DNA from: JBKCUI01 sp052161605
GTDB lineage: Bacteria; Planctomycetota; Planctomycetia; Pirellulales; Pirellulaceae
Strand: one strand, 5' to 3'
NCBI GenBank assembly: GCA_052161605.1
Contig: CP197409.1
Length of the DNA stretch: 64,000 nucleotides
The notes below the pieces were generated by a model that did not search any database, was not told where the DNA came from, and saw only the letters and a list, made by a program, of their open reading frames with translations. The position numbers were made by a program, and so were the translations under genes. Shown here piece by piece: positions 53,910 to 61,549 of the stretch. Position 1 is the first letter of the stretch. Each line of letters opens with the position of its first letter.

Positions 53910-54352
53910 GTTAGCTAAGAAGGAATGCGACGAGCGTCATGGCTCTGGAATGCCTCCCGCTTGCCGGGTGGATTGTTACGTTTCTCGCTACATAACCGCT
54001 CAGCCCCCGCCCCCCCCACTTTGCTCGGCGGCCTTGCCGCCGAGCAAAGTGGGGGGGGCAGGTGGTGCCAGCGTATTAGCGAGAAACATGAAACTCCACT
54101 GGTCAAGCCAGTGGTATCTAAAGTCGGTCGCTTGCACTCCTGTTCCTGCTGAATGTTGACATCCCCTGTGGTACGATAGAGCGATGTCAGAGACAGTCTC
54201 TGACTGAGGATGACACGTCAGCAGTGCGGACGACGGTACTCGATCCTCCGGGCAAGAACGCGTGTTCCGCTAACCAGCGGATGCATTCAACGTCTCGATT
54301 CCGGGGTCTTGGGCGGTCCACGATACCCGCTCGACGTGAATGATCCTTATTC
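53910..54352 (+). other. integron cassette 15, family A with palindromic insert
   Basis: 443 bp, attC 54268-54359. As cassette 12 but with one more C in the C-run and CCGGGGTCTTGGG in the attC loop. Confidence 0.85.
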
Positions 54353-54794
54353 GTTAGCTAAGAAGGAATGCGACGAGCGTCATGGCTCTGGAATGCCTCC
54401 CGCTTGCCGGGTGGATTGTTACGTTTCTCGCTACATAACCGCTCAGCCCCCGCCCCCCCACTTTGCTCGGCGGCCTTGCCGCCGAGCAAAGTGGGGGGGG
54501 CAGGTGGTGCCAGCGTATTAGCGAGAAACATGAAACTCCACTGGTCAAGCCAGTGGTATCTAAAGTCGGTCGCTTGCACTCCTGTTCCTGCTGAATGTTG
54601 ACATCCCCTGTGGTACGATAGAGCGATGTCAGAGACAGTCTCTGACTGAGGATGACACGTCAGCAGTGCGGACGACGGTACTCGATCCTCCGGGCAAGAA
54701 CGCGTGTTCCGCTAACCAGCGGATGCATTCAACGTCTCGATTCCTGGGGCTTGGGCGGTCCACGATCCCCGCTCGACGTGAATGATCCTTTTTC
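54353..54794 (+). other. integron cassette 16, family A with palindromic insert
   Basis: 442 bp, attC 54710-54801. Appears identical to cassette 12, including CCTGGGGCTTGGG in the attC loop. Confidence 0.85.
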
Positions 54795-55453
54795 GTTATC
54801 CCGCTAATCCTATGACATTCCACGCCACAGAGTCCTTTCCGTTTGGTGACGTTGCATTGTCGTGCGTTTCTTCGCCCCTGCTGGGCAAGGCATTGGAAGT
54901 GCAACGGGTTGCGTTTGCTCCGACTCTCCCGGATGGTATGTTCGTCGATCTTGTTACGGCTTACCGAGTTTCTTTCTGCAAACCATTTGCTGTTCACAAT
55001 TTCTCATTCGACCTCACACTTACCCGATGTGAAATTAAAGGGGACCGGAATTCCGGTGAGTGTCTCGATGCTCAATCGTGGCCAATCGGCGATGGACTAT
55101 TGATGTTTGGTACTGAAGATGGCGACGCATTGAAGGCGAGAATGCCATGGCTCGAAATCGACGGGGATGACTATCCAGTTGAATACCTGCGTCACGGATT
55201 CCGTATTGTGATTCCGTATGTTGCCCCCAACACGCCTGTTGGATTCCACTTCGTTGTGGCATACAATCAAGTAAACGCGGGGACCGATTCCGAATGGTTC
55301 GCGGTTGATGTCCGACACCGCAAATTGGCGGAGTTTTCGGTTGTCAAACATATCTCCGGGGCAAATGCGGGATAACCAAGCGATGCACGCAAGTCGCCGG
55401 TCGGCCTCGCTTTTGAATCTTTGTTTTTCTGCGGCGACTGCGTGATCGCCAAC
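54795..55453 (+). other. integron cassette 17
   Basis: 659 bp starting GTTATCCCGC, complementary over 10 bases to GCGGGATAAC at the attC start (attC 55370-55460; arms GCGATGCACGCAAGTCGCCG / CGGCGACTGCGTGATCGC). Confidence 0.9.
54812..55375 (+). CDS. cassette 17 gene: hypothetical protein, 187 aa
   Basis: Starts MTFHATESFPFGDVALSCVS, 17 bp into the cassette. A beta-rich soluble protein (VQRVAFAPTLPDGMFVDLVTAY, FRIVIPYVAPNTPVGFHFVVAYN, DSEWFAVDVRHRKLAEFSVV) without signal peptide. No family recognised. The stop overlaps the attC R'' box, so the gene fills the cassette exactly. Confidence 0.75.
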   Translation: MTFHATESFPFGDVALSCVSSPLLGKALEVQRVAFAPTLPDGMFVDLVTAYRVSFCKPFAVHNFSFDLTLTRCEIKGDRNSGECLDAQSWPIGDGLLMFGTEDGDALKARMPWLEIDGDDYPVEYLRHGFRIVIPYVAPNTPVGFHFVVAYNQVNAGTDSEWFAVDVRHRKLAEFSVVKHISGANAG

Positions 55454-55713
55454 GTTAGCTAAGAAGTAACGCGACGGCAGAAAAGTTGGTCGCTTGCATC
55501 TTGCCCCTGCTGAATGTTGACATCCCCTGTGGTACGATAGAGCGATGTCAGAGATGGTCTCTGACTGAGGATGAAGCGTCAGCAGTGCGGACGACGGTAC
55601 TCGATCCTCCGGGCAAGAACGCGAGTTCCGCTAACCAGCGGATGCATTCAACGTCTCGATTCCGGGGTCTTGGGCGGTCCACGATCCCCGCTCGACGTGA
55701 ATGATCCTTTTTC
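55454..55713 (+). other. integron cassette 18, family A
   Basis: 260 bp, attC 55629-55720. Micro-frame MSEMVSD, loop variant GATGGTC in the 6-bp stem hairpin, TGTGGTACGAT kept. Confidence 0.85.
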
Positions 55714-55974
55714 GTTAGCTAAGAAGTAACGCGACCGCAGAAAAGTGTGTCGCTTGCACTCTTGTCCCTGCTGAATGTTGAAGTCCCCTGTGGTACGATA
55801 GTCCGATGTCAGAGACTGGCTCTGACTGAGAATGACGCGTGAGCAGTGCGGACGACGGCACTCGATCCTCCGGGCAAGAACGCGAGTCCCGCTAACCAGC
55901 GGATGCATTCAATGTCTCGATTCCGGGGTCTTGGGCGGTCCACGATCCCCGCTCGACGTGAATGATCCTTTTTC
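55714..55974 (+). other. integron cassette 19, family A
   Basis: 261 bp, attC 55890-55981. Micro-frame MSETGSD; TGTGGTACGATAG is kept but the next bases are TCCG instead of AGCG. Confidence 0.85.
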
Positions 55975-56654
55975 GTTCGTCGTATCAGGCCGCTGACTCT
56001 GCGGCCCACTCGCCAATCATCGGATGTACGCACCCGACGCTTTCCAGCATCGAAATCACTTGACCCGCGATGTACTCAATCCGCATCATGGGAGATGCCG
56101 TTCCGGCTTTAAACTCGGGTGCCCCGACGTGTTGCCCCGAAACGAAACCGATCGCCCGCAACGACTCCGCGACAATCGCCCCGCGACGATCCACGCCAAC
56201 GTCATCCGAAAGCGGAACCCACTTGGCAATCCACGCCGCCGCGTCATCTTTCGTCGCTGGGAAATTCATCATCAACAAATCAAGCTGCGATTGCCTTTCG
56301 GCAATTTCTGCCGCTCGCTTCGCTTTCGCCGCCCTTCCGGCGGGAGAGTTTTGGTAACGCAACTGCCTTGCGTCTAGCATGTGCTGCCACGTTCCGACGA
56401 CATGCTTGACGCTCAATCTCTTGTTGACCGTCAACGCTATGTCGTTGAATCGCATTCGCACCTTACGGTTATATTTTGCTGCCAACGCAATGGCGTTCTT
56501 TGCCGACATCGAAACGTGTTCGCCCGGCAATCCTTCGTAAATCATCAACATCAAACTAACTCCACTGAACGACGAACAAACCGTTGCACCCGAGCCCCCG
56601 GCAACGGTCTTTTGAAATGGTAAGGTTCATCGCGGGGGCCGGATGAACGGTAGC
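55975..56654 (+). other. integron cassette 20, gene in reverse orientation
   Basis: 680 bp starting GTTCGTCG; attC 56571-56661, R'' GACGAAC, arms CCGTTGCACCCGAGCCCCCG / CGGGGGCCGGATGAACGG. Confidence 0.9.
55985..56551 (-). CDS. cassette 20 gene: hypothetical protein, 188 aa, against the array direction
   Basis: ATG at 56551 with GGAG eight bases upstream on the minus strand. Starts MLMIYEGLPGEHVSMSAKNA; then VRMRFNDIALTVNKRLSVKHVV, a charged helix (AKAKRAAEIAERQSQLD) and GQVISMLESVGCVHPMIGEW. It resembles phage-type small hypothetical proteins but I do not recognise the family. It needs a promoter of its own within the cassette. Confidence 0.72.
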   Translation of the reverse strand: MLMIYEGLPGEHVSMSAKNAIALAAKYNRKVRMRFNDIALTVNKRLSVKHVVGTWQHMLDARQLRYQNSPAGRAAKAKRAAEIAERQSQLDLLMMNFPATKDDAAAWIAKWVPLSDDVGVDRRGAIVAESLRAIGFVSGQHVGAPEFKAGTASPMMRIEYIAGQVISMLESVGCVHPMIGEWAAESAA

Positions 56655-57047
56655 GTTCGTCATACCTAGTCAGCCGCCCTCTTGCACCGCTCGCACCTCG
56701 GCCTGCGAAACCGAAAGTCATCGTCTTGCCCTTTTGGCAACGGCCAATACCGAGGATCAAAACCGCAGAAGGCCGCGACTCGATCAAACAGCCAATCCAT
56801 TGCGTGGACCACTCCGAGAGGGGCAGCAATTCCAAGATAGATCAAAACCATCAACGGGAAACCAAGAACTCGAAACGGCAAAGCAAACCATCGCGGGGCT
56901 GTCCACGGTTGCGATGACTCTGGCGGCTCATACGGGTTCATAATGCAAACTCCAATGTGCGGACGACGAACAACCCAATGCACCCCAGCCGCCGATAGGG
57001 TCTTTCGAAGTGGTAAATCACCTCGCGGCGGCGGGGTGATTGGGAGC
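56655..57047 (+). other. integron cassette 21, gene in reverse orientation
   Basis: 393 bp starting GTTCGTCA; attC 56965-57054, R'' GACGAAC, arms CCCAATGCACCCCAGCCGCCG (one base over the mark when written with its bulge) shortened here to CCCAATGCACCCC / GGGGTGATTGGG. Confidence 0.88.
56666..56941 (-). CDS. cassette 21 gene: small membrane protein with MNPYEPP start
   Basis: 91 residues from ATG at 56941, with GGAG eight bases upstream on the minus strand. MNPYEPPESSQPW is an N-terminus seen on many small planctomycete membrane proteins. One long hydrophobic segment (VLGFPLMVLIYLGIAAPLGVV) is followed by a polar tail ending RPRCERCKRAAD. The frame is open further upstream to 57136, across the attC, which is not coding. 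The function is unknown. The planctomycete-type start suggests the gene was recruited from within the phylum. Confidence 0.75.
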   Translation of the reverse strand: MNPYEPPESSQPWTAPRWFALPFRVLGFPLMVLIYLGIAAPLGVVHAMDWLFDRVAAFCGFDPRYWPLPKGQDDDFRFRRPRCERCKRAAD

Positions 57048-57071
57048 GTTCTGTTTTCCAGAAAGACTTCG

Positions 57072-57284
57072 ATGGACGATAAAATTGTATTTGCGTTCGA
57101 CGCTAAAGGTAGCGATGGTCTTATGTACCGCATCATTAGCGTCCATTCGTTCCTAGAGGAAACAAACGATTACGAATCACAAGGTACACTACAGACTGAA
57201 GACGGTGATTTAGTGCTAGGTAGTGATTCACTGGGATGGGAAATAGACGTAATTCCCCGCATCAAGCTGACGCGACTTCCTTGA
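57072..57284 (+). CDS. cassette 22 gene 1: hypothetical protein, 70 aa (paralogue of 50424-50636)
   Basis: Same protein as in cassette 13 with V-to-I, H-to-Q and N-to-D changes and about six silent changes clustered in the plus-strand gene. Start MDDKIVFAFDAKG. Confidence 0.7.
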   Translation: MDDKIVFAFDAKGSDGLMYRIISVHSFLEETNDYESQGTLQTEDGDLVLGSDSLGWEIDVIPRIKLTRLP

Positions 57285-57486
57285 CGTACCGCCATTGGGG
57301 TTGATAACCTAAATTCAACTTCCACGTACCGTTCGTAGTCCAGTAAGCATTGCTCTCTGTCCCGTAGTAAGTCCCGATATCTACACGACCATCACGCGAA
57401 CGAATCTCGATATTCTTTGCGTTAGGGTCAGTATTCTGCGGTACTGGTAGTTCGAGTTCCCCGTCTACCCAATCTGAATTAGCCAT
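57262..57486 (-). CDS. cassette 22 gene 2: hypothetical protein, 74 aa (paralogue of 50614-50838)
   Basis: Identical to the cassette 13 gene 2 product except for the last residue (A for V), caused by a change that is silent in the overlapping plus-strand gene. GGAG ribosome binding site retained. Confidence 0.7.
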   Translation of the reverse strand: MANSDWVDGELELPVPQNTDPNAKNIEIRSRDGRVDIGTYYGTESNAYWTTNGTWKLNLGYQPQWRYVKEVASA

Positions 57487-57598
57487 AATTTACTCCAAAA
57501 TTAAAAAAGAAAACAGAACAAACCGATTGACACGAAGTGCTCGCCGTATGATGAATCGAGATGGAGCGGTTTACCGCTCGCACTCGGTCATCGGTGGC

Positions 57599-58103
57599 GT
57601 TCTGAGAATGCAGACAGCAACGAGGAAATGACCAACGGAAATCTTCTTCCTGAAATACCTGGAATCCGCATTACTAACTCGCGAAACATCGGACTGGCGA
57701 TTCGATTCGAGTTTTTTATCGAGCGAGACGCAATCGATGTCGCCATTATTGGTTTACTCGAAGCGCTCGAACGTTTCGATGAATTCGCGTTGGCCGATCA
57801 CCGCAAGGGTGACTATGAAGCATGCTCGATATTTCGAGCAACCTCTGCCGGGTTCGAAATGATGACTGGTGGACATGGTTGGTCCAGCGAATGGCACAAT
57901 TTGGATCATACCGCCGCGCTGATTGAAATGAACAGACTCGCAGAATACAATCACGGTCCACATTGGAGCAATTGTGGCCACTTGATTGCACGTGGGGCAT
58001 GAACTTACAACACAATTCTCAGAACAAAATGTTGGACCGAAGCCCCCGTCGGTCCTTTTCGAACTTTAGAGACCGCGTTGACGGGGACTCGGTCAACATG
58101 GCC
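57599..58103 (+). other. integron cassette 23
   Basis: 505 bp starting GTTCTGAG, complementary to CTCAGAAC at the attC start (attC 58019-58110; arms TGTTGGACCGAAGCCCC / GGGGACTCGGTCAACA). Confidence 0.9.
57628..58002 (+). CDS. cassette 23 gene: hypothetical protein, 124 aa
   Basis: ATG at 57628 preceded by GAGGAA. Starts MTNGNLLPEIPGIRITNSRN; then LAIRFEFFIERDAIDVAIIG, LLEALERFDEFALADHRKG and EMMTGGHGWSSEW, ending NCGHLIARGA. A soluble protein with no recognised family. Confidence 0.72.
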   Translation: MTNGNLLPEIPGIRITNSRNIGLAIRFEFFIERDAIDVAIIGLLEALERFDEFALADHRKGDYEACSIFRATSAGFEMMTGGHGWSSEWHNLDHTAALIEMNRLAEYNHGPHWSNCGHLIARGA

Positions 58104-58507
58104 GTTGAACTAAATGGCTTTGCTCTCTTCAATACCACCATCGGATTCAAGCTCTTATATCCGATGATAGCTTCGGTGCAGTAGACTGTTCCTCGCCTTC
58201 TGCTTGCGTGCTCGGAAGAACGGATGACTGCGTCGCTTTCTTGCTTGCAAGCAGACAAAGCCTTTTCTTTTCTCTTGTCTCATTCACACCACTACCGGCC
58301 GCGCTATGCCTTACCCCATCCGCAAACTCACCCAACACCACTTCCGGTTGTAACGATTACCAATCACAAATACTTTTCAACCCGTAACGAAGATTCCGAT
58401 TAAATCACTTGCGCTATTTGTAACGCTAATCATCCTGATTTGTAGAGCCAGCTCTTTCGTTCTAGCTGGCCATTTTCACTTTCTGTTTCAGGATTAGGAA
58501 CCGAGTT

Positions 58508-59434
58508 ATGACTCCCTATCACAAACGTGTTACGGCCTTTACCAAACGCATGGCCGAAGACATGCAACTACGCAATCTCTCACCCCGAACCATCGATGCC
58601 TACACCTATCACGTCGATCGATTCGCCCTACGGTTCGGAAAACACCCCGAAGAATTAGGACCTGACGAGATCCGAGAGTTCCAACTCTGGATGATCAATG
58701 AATTGAAATCCTCTTGGAGTCAATTCAATCAAGCCGTCTGTGCCCTACGATTCTTCTACACCGTGACTGCGAAGCGAGATTGGGTCGTCAAACAAATCCC
58801 TTACGGACAACGTCCCAAAAAGCTACCAGTTGTCCTCTCTGGGGACGAAGTCGCACGAATCATCGCATGTATCACCAATATCAAGCACCGTACGGTCCTG
58901 CTGACACTCTATTCTGCTGGGCTGAGAATCGCCGAGGGGCTCCAATTGAAGGTGTCGGATATAGACTCCCAGCGAATGATGCTCAAAGTCACGCAGGGCA
59001 AGGGAGCCAAGGATCGATATGTGCCCATCTCGCCACGATTACTGACAGCTTTGCGACTCTACTGGAAGGAATGTCGCCCGTCCGATTACCTCTTCCCGGG
59101 CAGGACCGACGATACACCTCTCAACAAAGCAGTGGTTCAGAAAGCTTGCTCGCTGGCAACAGCCCAAGCCAAGATCAACAAACACGTCACACCCCACACG
59201 ATGAGGCATTCCTATGCGACCGGGTTACTCGAAGCGGGTGTCGATCTCATGGCCATCAGCAAGCTACTGGGGCACAGCAGCTTCTTAACCACGATGGTCT
59301 ACTTACACTGTCGTCGCCAACACTTCGAAAACTCCCCCAGCCCGATCGATTGGCTTCCGGTTCGGCAGTGTCCGAAGTGGATCGATCCCACGTTCCGAAG
59401 CGATGCTCCCCCCGAAACCGGTACCAGACCGTAA
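58508..59434 (+). CDS. tyrosine recombinase of the cassette-borne IS91-type element, copy 1
   Basis: 308 residues. N-terminal SAM-like core-binding domain (RMAEDMQLRNLSPRTIDAYT) and catalytic domain with Arg in YSAGLRIAEGLQL, Lys in QGKGAKDRYVPIS, His/Arg in PHTMRHSYATG, His in LLGHSSFLTT and Tyr in TMVYLHCRR. It lacks the IntI-specific insert, so it is not a second integron integrase. Some IS91-family elements carry such a recombinase gene upstream of the transposase, as here. Sixteen base differences separate it from copy 2, fifteen of them silent. Confidence 0.92.
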   Translation: MTPYHKRVTAFTKRMAEDMQLRNLSPRTIDAYTYHVDRFALRFGKHPEELGPDEIREFQLWMINELKSSWSQFNQAVCALRFFYTVTAKRDWVVKQIPYGQRPKKLPVVLSGDEVARIIACITNIKHRTVLLTLYSAGLRIAEGLQLKVSDIDSQRMMLKVTQGKGAKDRYVPISPRLLTALRLYWKECRPSDYLFPGRTDDTPLNKAVVQKACSLATAQAKINKHVTPHTMRHSYATGLLEAGVDLMAISKLLGHSSFLTTMVYLHCRRQHFENSPSPIDWLPVRQCPKWIDPTFRSDAPPETGTRP

Positions 59435-59487
59435 GGAAAGCGTACAATGAGTCCGATTGGCCCGATCCCGCTCCGTCGGTCCATAGC

Positions 59488-60810
59488 CTGATCCTCAAGC
59501 ATACCAATCGCACGCTACGCAAGCATGGGCGAGGGATTCCACAGCATGTAGAGAATACGCTTCTCCGCATGCATTACTGCCGAACCCCGGTACTCGGTAC
59601 CAGGCAGTATCGCTGCGTTCCATGCAACTATGAGAAAACGGTCTACAACTCCTGCGGTGATCGAAACTGCCCCAACTGCTCGGGAGCCAAGCGACGAGAT
59701 TGGCTCGATAAGACCCGGGAGCTTGTCGCTCCCGGAGTCACCTACTTCCAAGTCATCTTTACGCTTCCCGAGGAATTGTCTTCGCTAGCACTTGGTAACC
59801 GCAAAGAGATGTACGATCTCTTGTTTCAAGTCGCTTGGCGATGCCTGAGTCGCAAGATCGAGAAGGAGCTAGGGATTCGGAGTGCCGGGCAAGCCGTCTT
59901 GCACACGTGGAATCAAAGACTGGGGCATCATCCGCACGTGCACTTGGCTGTTCCCGGCAACGGCCCCAGCTTAGACGGCACGCGATGGGTGGCTTGCAAA
60001 ACGACCAAGGACGGACAACCCTTCCTAGTCGACAACAAGGAACTCAGTGCCGAGTTCCGCAAGGAGTTCCTGAGCGAACTCGAGATCTTAATCAGCAAGA
60101 ACAAGATCCGGATCGAAGAGCCAGGTTATATCGCAGAAGTCTTAAACGACTTAGCAGAACGGAACTGGAATGTCTTTATAGAACGTCCTCCGAAACCGGA
60201 CATGCCAGCCGAGCGGATGTTCAAGTACTTGGCTCGCTACATGACCGGAGGTCCCATCTCAGATCTCAGGATCTTGGGAGAAAAGGATGGCCGGATCTGG
60301 TTCTTGGCCCGTAGCCTTAGGAAAGGAGAAGGCCAAATCGCAACATCGCTGGAGAGCGTCGAGTTCGTCAGGAGTTGGTGCATGCATGTTCTTCCCAAGG
60401 AATATACCAAGGTCAGGACCTATGGAGCGTGGAGTTGCTCGAAACGGACCAAGTACCGGCAAGACTGCGAGCGATTGCATCCTGCGACCGTTGAGGAGTC
60501 GGAATCGACAAGAGAAAAGACGGAATTGGAAAAACCAAAAACCAAGACCGCCCCGAATTGCCCGCACTGCGGGCAGTGCATGGAGGTGCTTCGGTGCGAT
60601 GATCGCCCGAGTTGGAGAGAAGTCATTCTAAAGAACGACCACCCTGGTTGGTACAAGCCAACGGATGTCGAGTGCGAGTTCCCGCCAGAACCGAAACCGT
60701 CTTGGGAGCATGCTTACGGATCGCAGACTAAGAAAGCGAGCGAAGAGCCCGACCTCTTCGACGAGATCATTGCCATGCGAGAGAGCTTAGCCGAGTTGAA
60801 TACGGCCTGA
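59488..60810 (+). CDS. IS91-family HUH (Y2) rolling-circle transposase, copy 1
   Basis: About 440 residues. The N-terminal zinc-binding domain has YRCVPCNYEKTVYNSCGDRN and CPNCSGAKR. The HUH metal motif is GHHPHVHLAVPG. The two-tyrosine catalytic motif is FKYLARYMTGGPISDLRI. A second zinc ribbon (CPHCGQCMEVLRC) lies near the C-terminus. Such enzymes nick and mobilise single-stranded DNA by rolling circle. The start is unclear: no in-frame ATG/GTG/TTG lies between the recombinase stop (59434) and the zinc domain, the frame stays open upstream under the recombinase gene, and a 14-codon frame (59447-59491) sits between. Initiation at CTG 59488 or a frameshift from upstream is possible. Confidence 0.9.
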   Translation: MILKHTNRTLRKHGRGIPQHVENTLLRMHYCRTPVLGTRQYRCVPCNYEKTVYNSCGDRNCPNCSGAKRRDWLDKTRELVAPGVTYFQVIFTLPEELSSLALGNRKEMYDLLFQVAWRCLSRKIEKELGIRSAGQAVLHTWNQRLGHHPHVHLAVPGNGPSLDGTRWVACKTTKDGQPFLVDNKELSAEFRKEFLSELEILISKNKIRIEEPGYIAEVLNDLAERNWNVFIERPPKPDMPAERMFKYLARYMTGGPISDLRILGEKDGRIWFLARSLRKGEGQIATSLESVEFVRSWCMHVLPKEYTKVRTYGAWSCSKRTKYRQDCERLHPATVEESESTREKTELEKPKTKTAPNCPHCGQCMEVLRCDDRPSWREVILKNDHPGWYKPTDVECEFPPEPKPSWEHAYGSQTKKASEEPDLFDEIIAMRESLAELNTA

Positions 60811-61099
60811 CAGGCTCAAAGCATAGCAGACACAAACAACAAGACTATTACAACAGCCGTTTAACGAGCAAGCCGCTCGAGCACGTCCACACCTAGGAAA
60901 CACTCACAAAGCCAGCAGTACCAAGACCAAGTCCAAAGTCCGCCATCTCAACGCAAGCGGGTTAAAGGGCGATAGAGCAGGTCACGTAGGAGTCTAAACA
61001 GAGCTCGGGGAGGAGCGAAAAGGAAAAGAATCCGCAGTTAGGTTGCAAACCGAGTCCGGTCAAGCGATAATCTCTCGGGATACGGAGCAAAGCCACACA
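60811..61099. other. non-coding 3' part of cassette 24
   Basis: About 290 bp between the transposase stop and the attC with no convincing gene. It should include the oriIS-like end if the IS91-type element is autonomous. I see no long perfect hairpin here; GGGTTAAAGGGCGATAGAGC and nearby A/G-rich stretches are the only notable composition. Confidence 0.4.
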
Positions 61100-61159
61100 G
61101 TTCAACGCACAATCTATCCCACCGCTCCGTTACACTCCGGTAGGGATAGATTGCAATTC

Positions 61160-61549
61160 GTTAGGCGAAGATGATGCAAAGTAATCGCGTTACCCGGGAG
61201 CAAGCAATTGCAGCCGCGATGGCGATAATGGCCAAACATGCATTCGCTCATGGGACTTGCCTTGCCGCGAGAGAGATTGCAGATTGTACCATTCCAACTT
61301 GGGAAATCGAGTTTGCATACGACGGCTTGACTGGACCATCGTCGACGACTGATCCGCCAACGATTGAATTGCAGATCTCGATCAATGACGAAGATGTTCG
61401 GTTTCTTGATCCCTGGTACAATCGAAAACTAGAAGAGTAGACTGTGTGGATCAGTGTGGAGACTTCGCCTAACAATGCGGTCAACCCAAGTCGCAGATAC
61501 CGTTATTCTTTACATCAACATCAAATGCGGCGACTGGGTTACCGCAGTC
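61160..61549 (+). other. integron cassette 25
   Basis: 390 bp starting GTTAGGCGAAG, complementary over 11 bases to CTTCGCCTAAC at the attC (61467-61556; arms TGCGGTCAACCCAAGTCGC / GCGACTGGGTTACCGCA). Confidence 0.92.
61171..61440 (+). CDS. cassette 25 gene: hypothetical protein, 89 aa
   Basis: Starts MMQSNRVTREQAIAAAMAIM 11 bp into the cassette, after GGCGAAG. A helical N-terminus is followed by TWEIEFAYDG, PTIELQISINDEDVRFLDPW. A small soluble protein without a recognised family; it resembles immunity-type or inhibitor-type small proteins only in size. Confidence 0.68.
   Translation: MMQSNRVTREQAIAAAMAIMAKHAFAHGTCLAAREIADCTIPTWEIEFAYDGLTGPSSTTDPPTIELQISINDEDVRFLDPWYNRKLEE

Larger units (their letters stand above)
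57048..57598 (+). other. integron cassette 22, family F (diverged copy of cassette 13)
   Basis: 551 bp, attC 57513-57605 with an intact R' (GTTCTGA). Same two convergent genes as cassette 13. Confidence 0.9.
58104..61159 (+). mobile_element. integron cassette 24: 3,056-bp cassette carrying a tyrosine recombinase and an IS91-type transposase
   Basis: Starts GTTGAAC and ends with its own attC at 61100-61166: R'' GTTCAAC (exact complement of the cassette start), arms GCACAATCTATCCC / GGGATAGATTGC, R' GTTAGGC of the next cassette. A 404-bp leader (58104-58507) holds a GCCAGCT/AGCTGGC stem (58447-58470) and three GTAACG boxes (58350, 58384, 58420). Then come two genes and 290 bp of non-coding DNA. 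GTTC, the tetranucleotide reported next to the oriIS end of IS91-type insertions, is the start of the R'' box, so an IS91-type insertion into an older cassette is also possible. The second copy begins at 61550. Confidence 0.85.

Noticed and set aside
44968..55974. Repeated ~260-bp units read as a CRISPR or tandem satellite
   Set aside because: Units are interrupted by other cassettes, each ends in an attC with its own R''/R' complement, and there are no short repeats with unique spacers.
58714..59434. Upstream extension of the transposase frame under the recombinase gene as one 698-aa protein
   Set aside because: The extension has no family similarity I can see and is a shadow of a clear recombinase gene; the IS91 zinc domain starts only after 59480.
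58508..59434. Recombinase in cassette 24 as a second integron integrase
   Set aside because: It lacks the IntI-specific insert between the catalytic boxes and is paired with an IS91-type transposase, as known for some IS91 elements.
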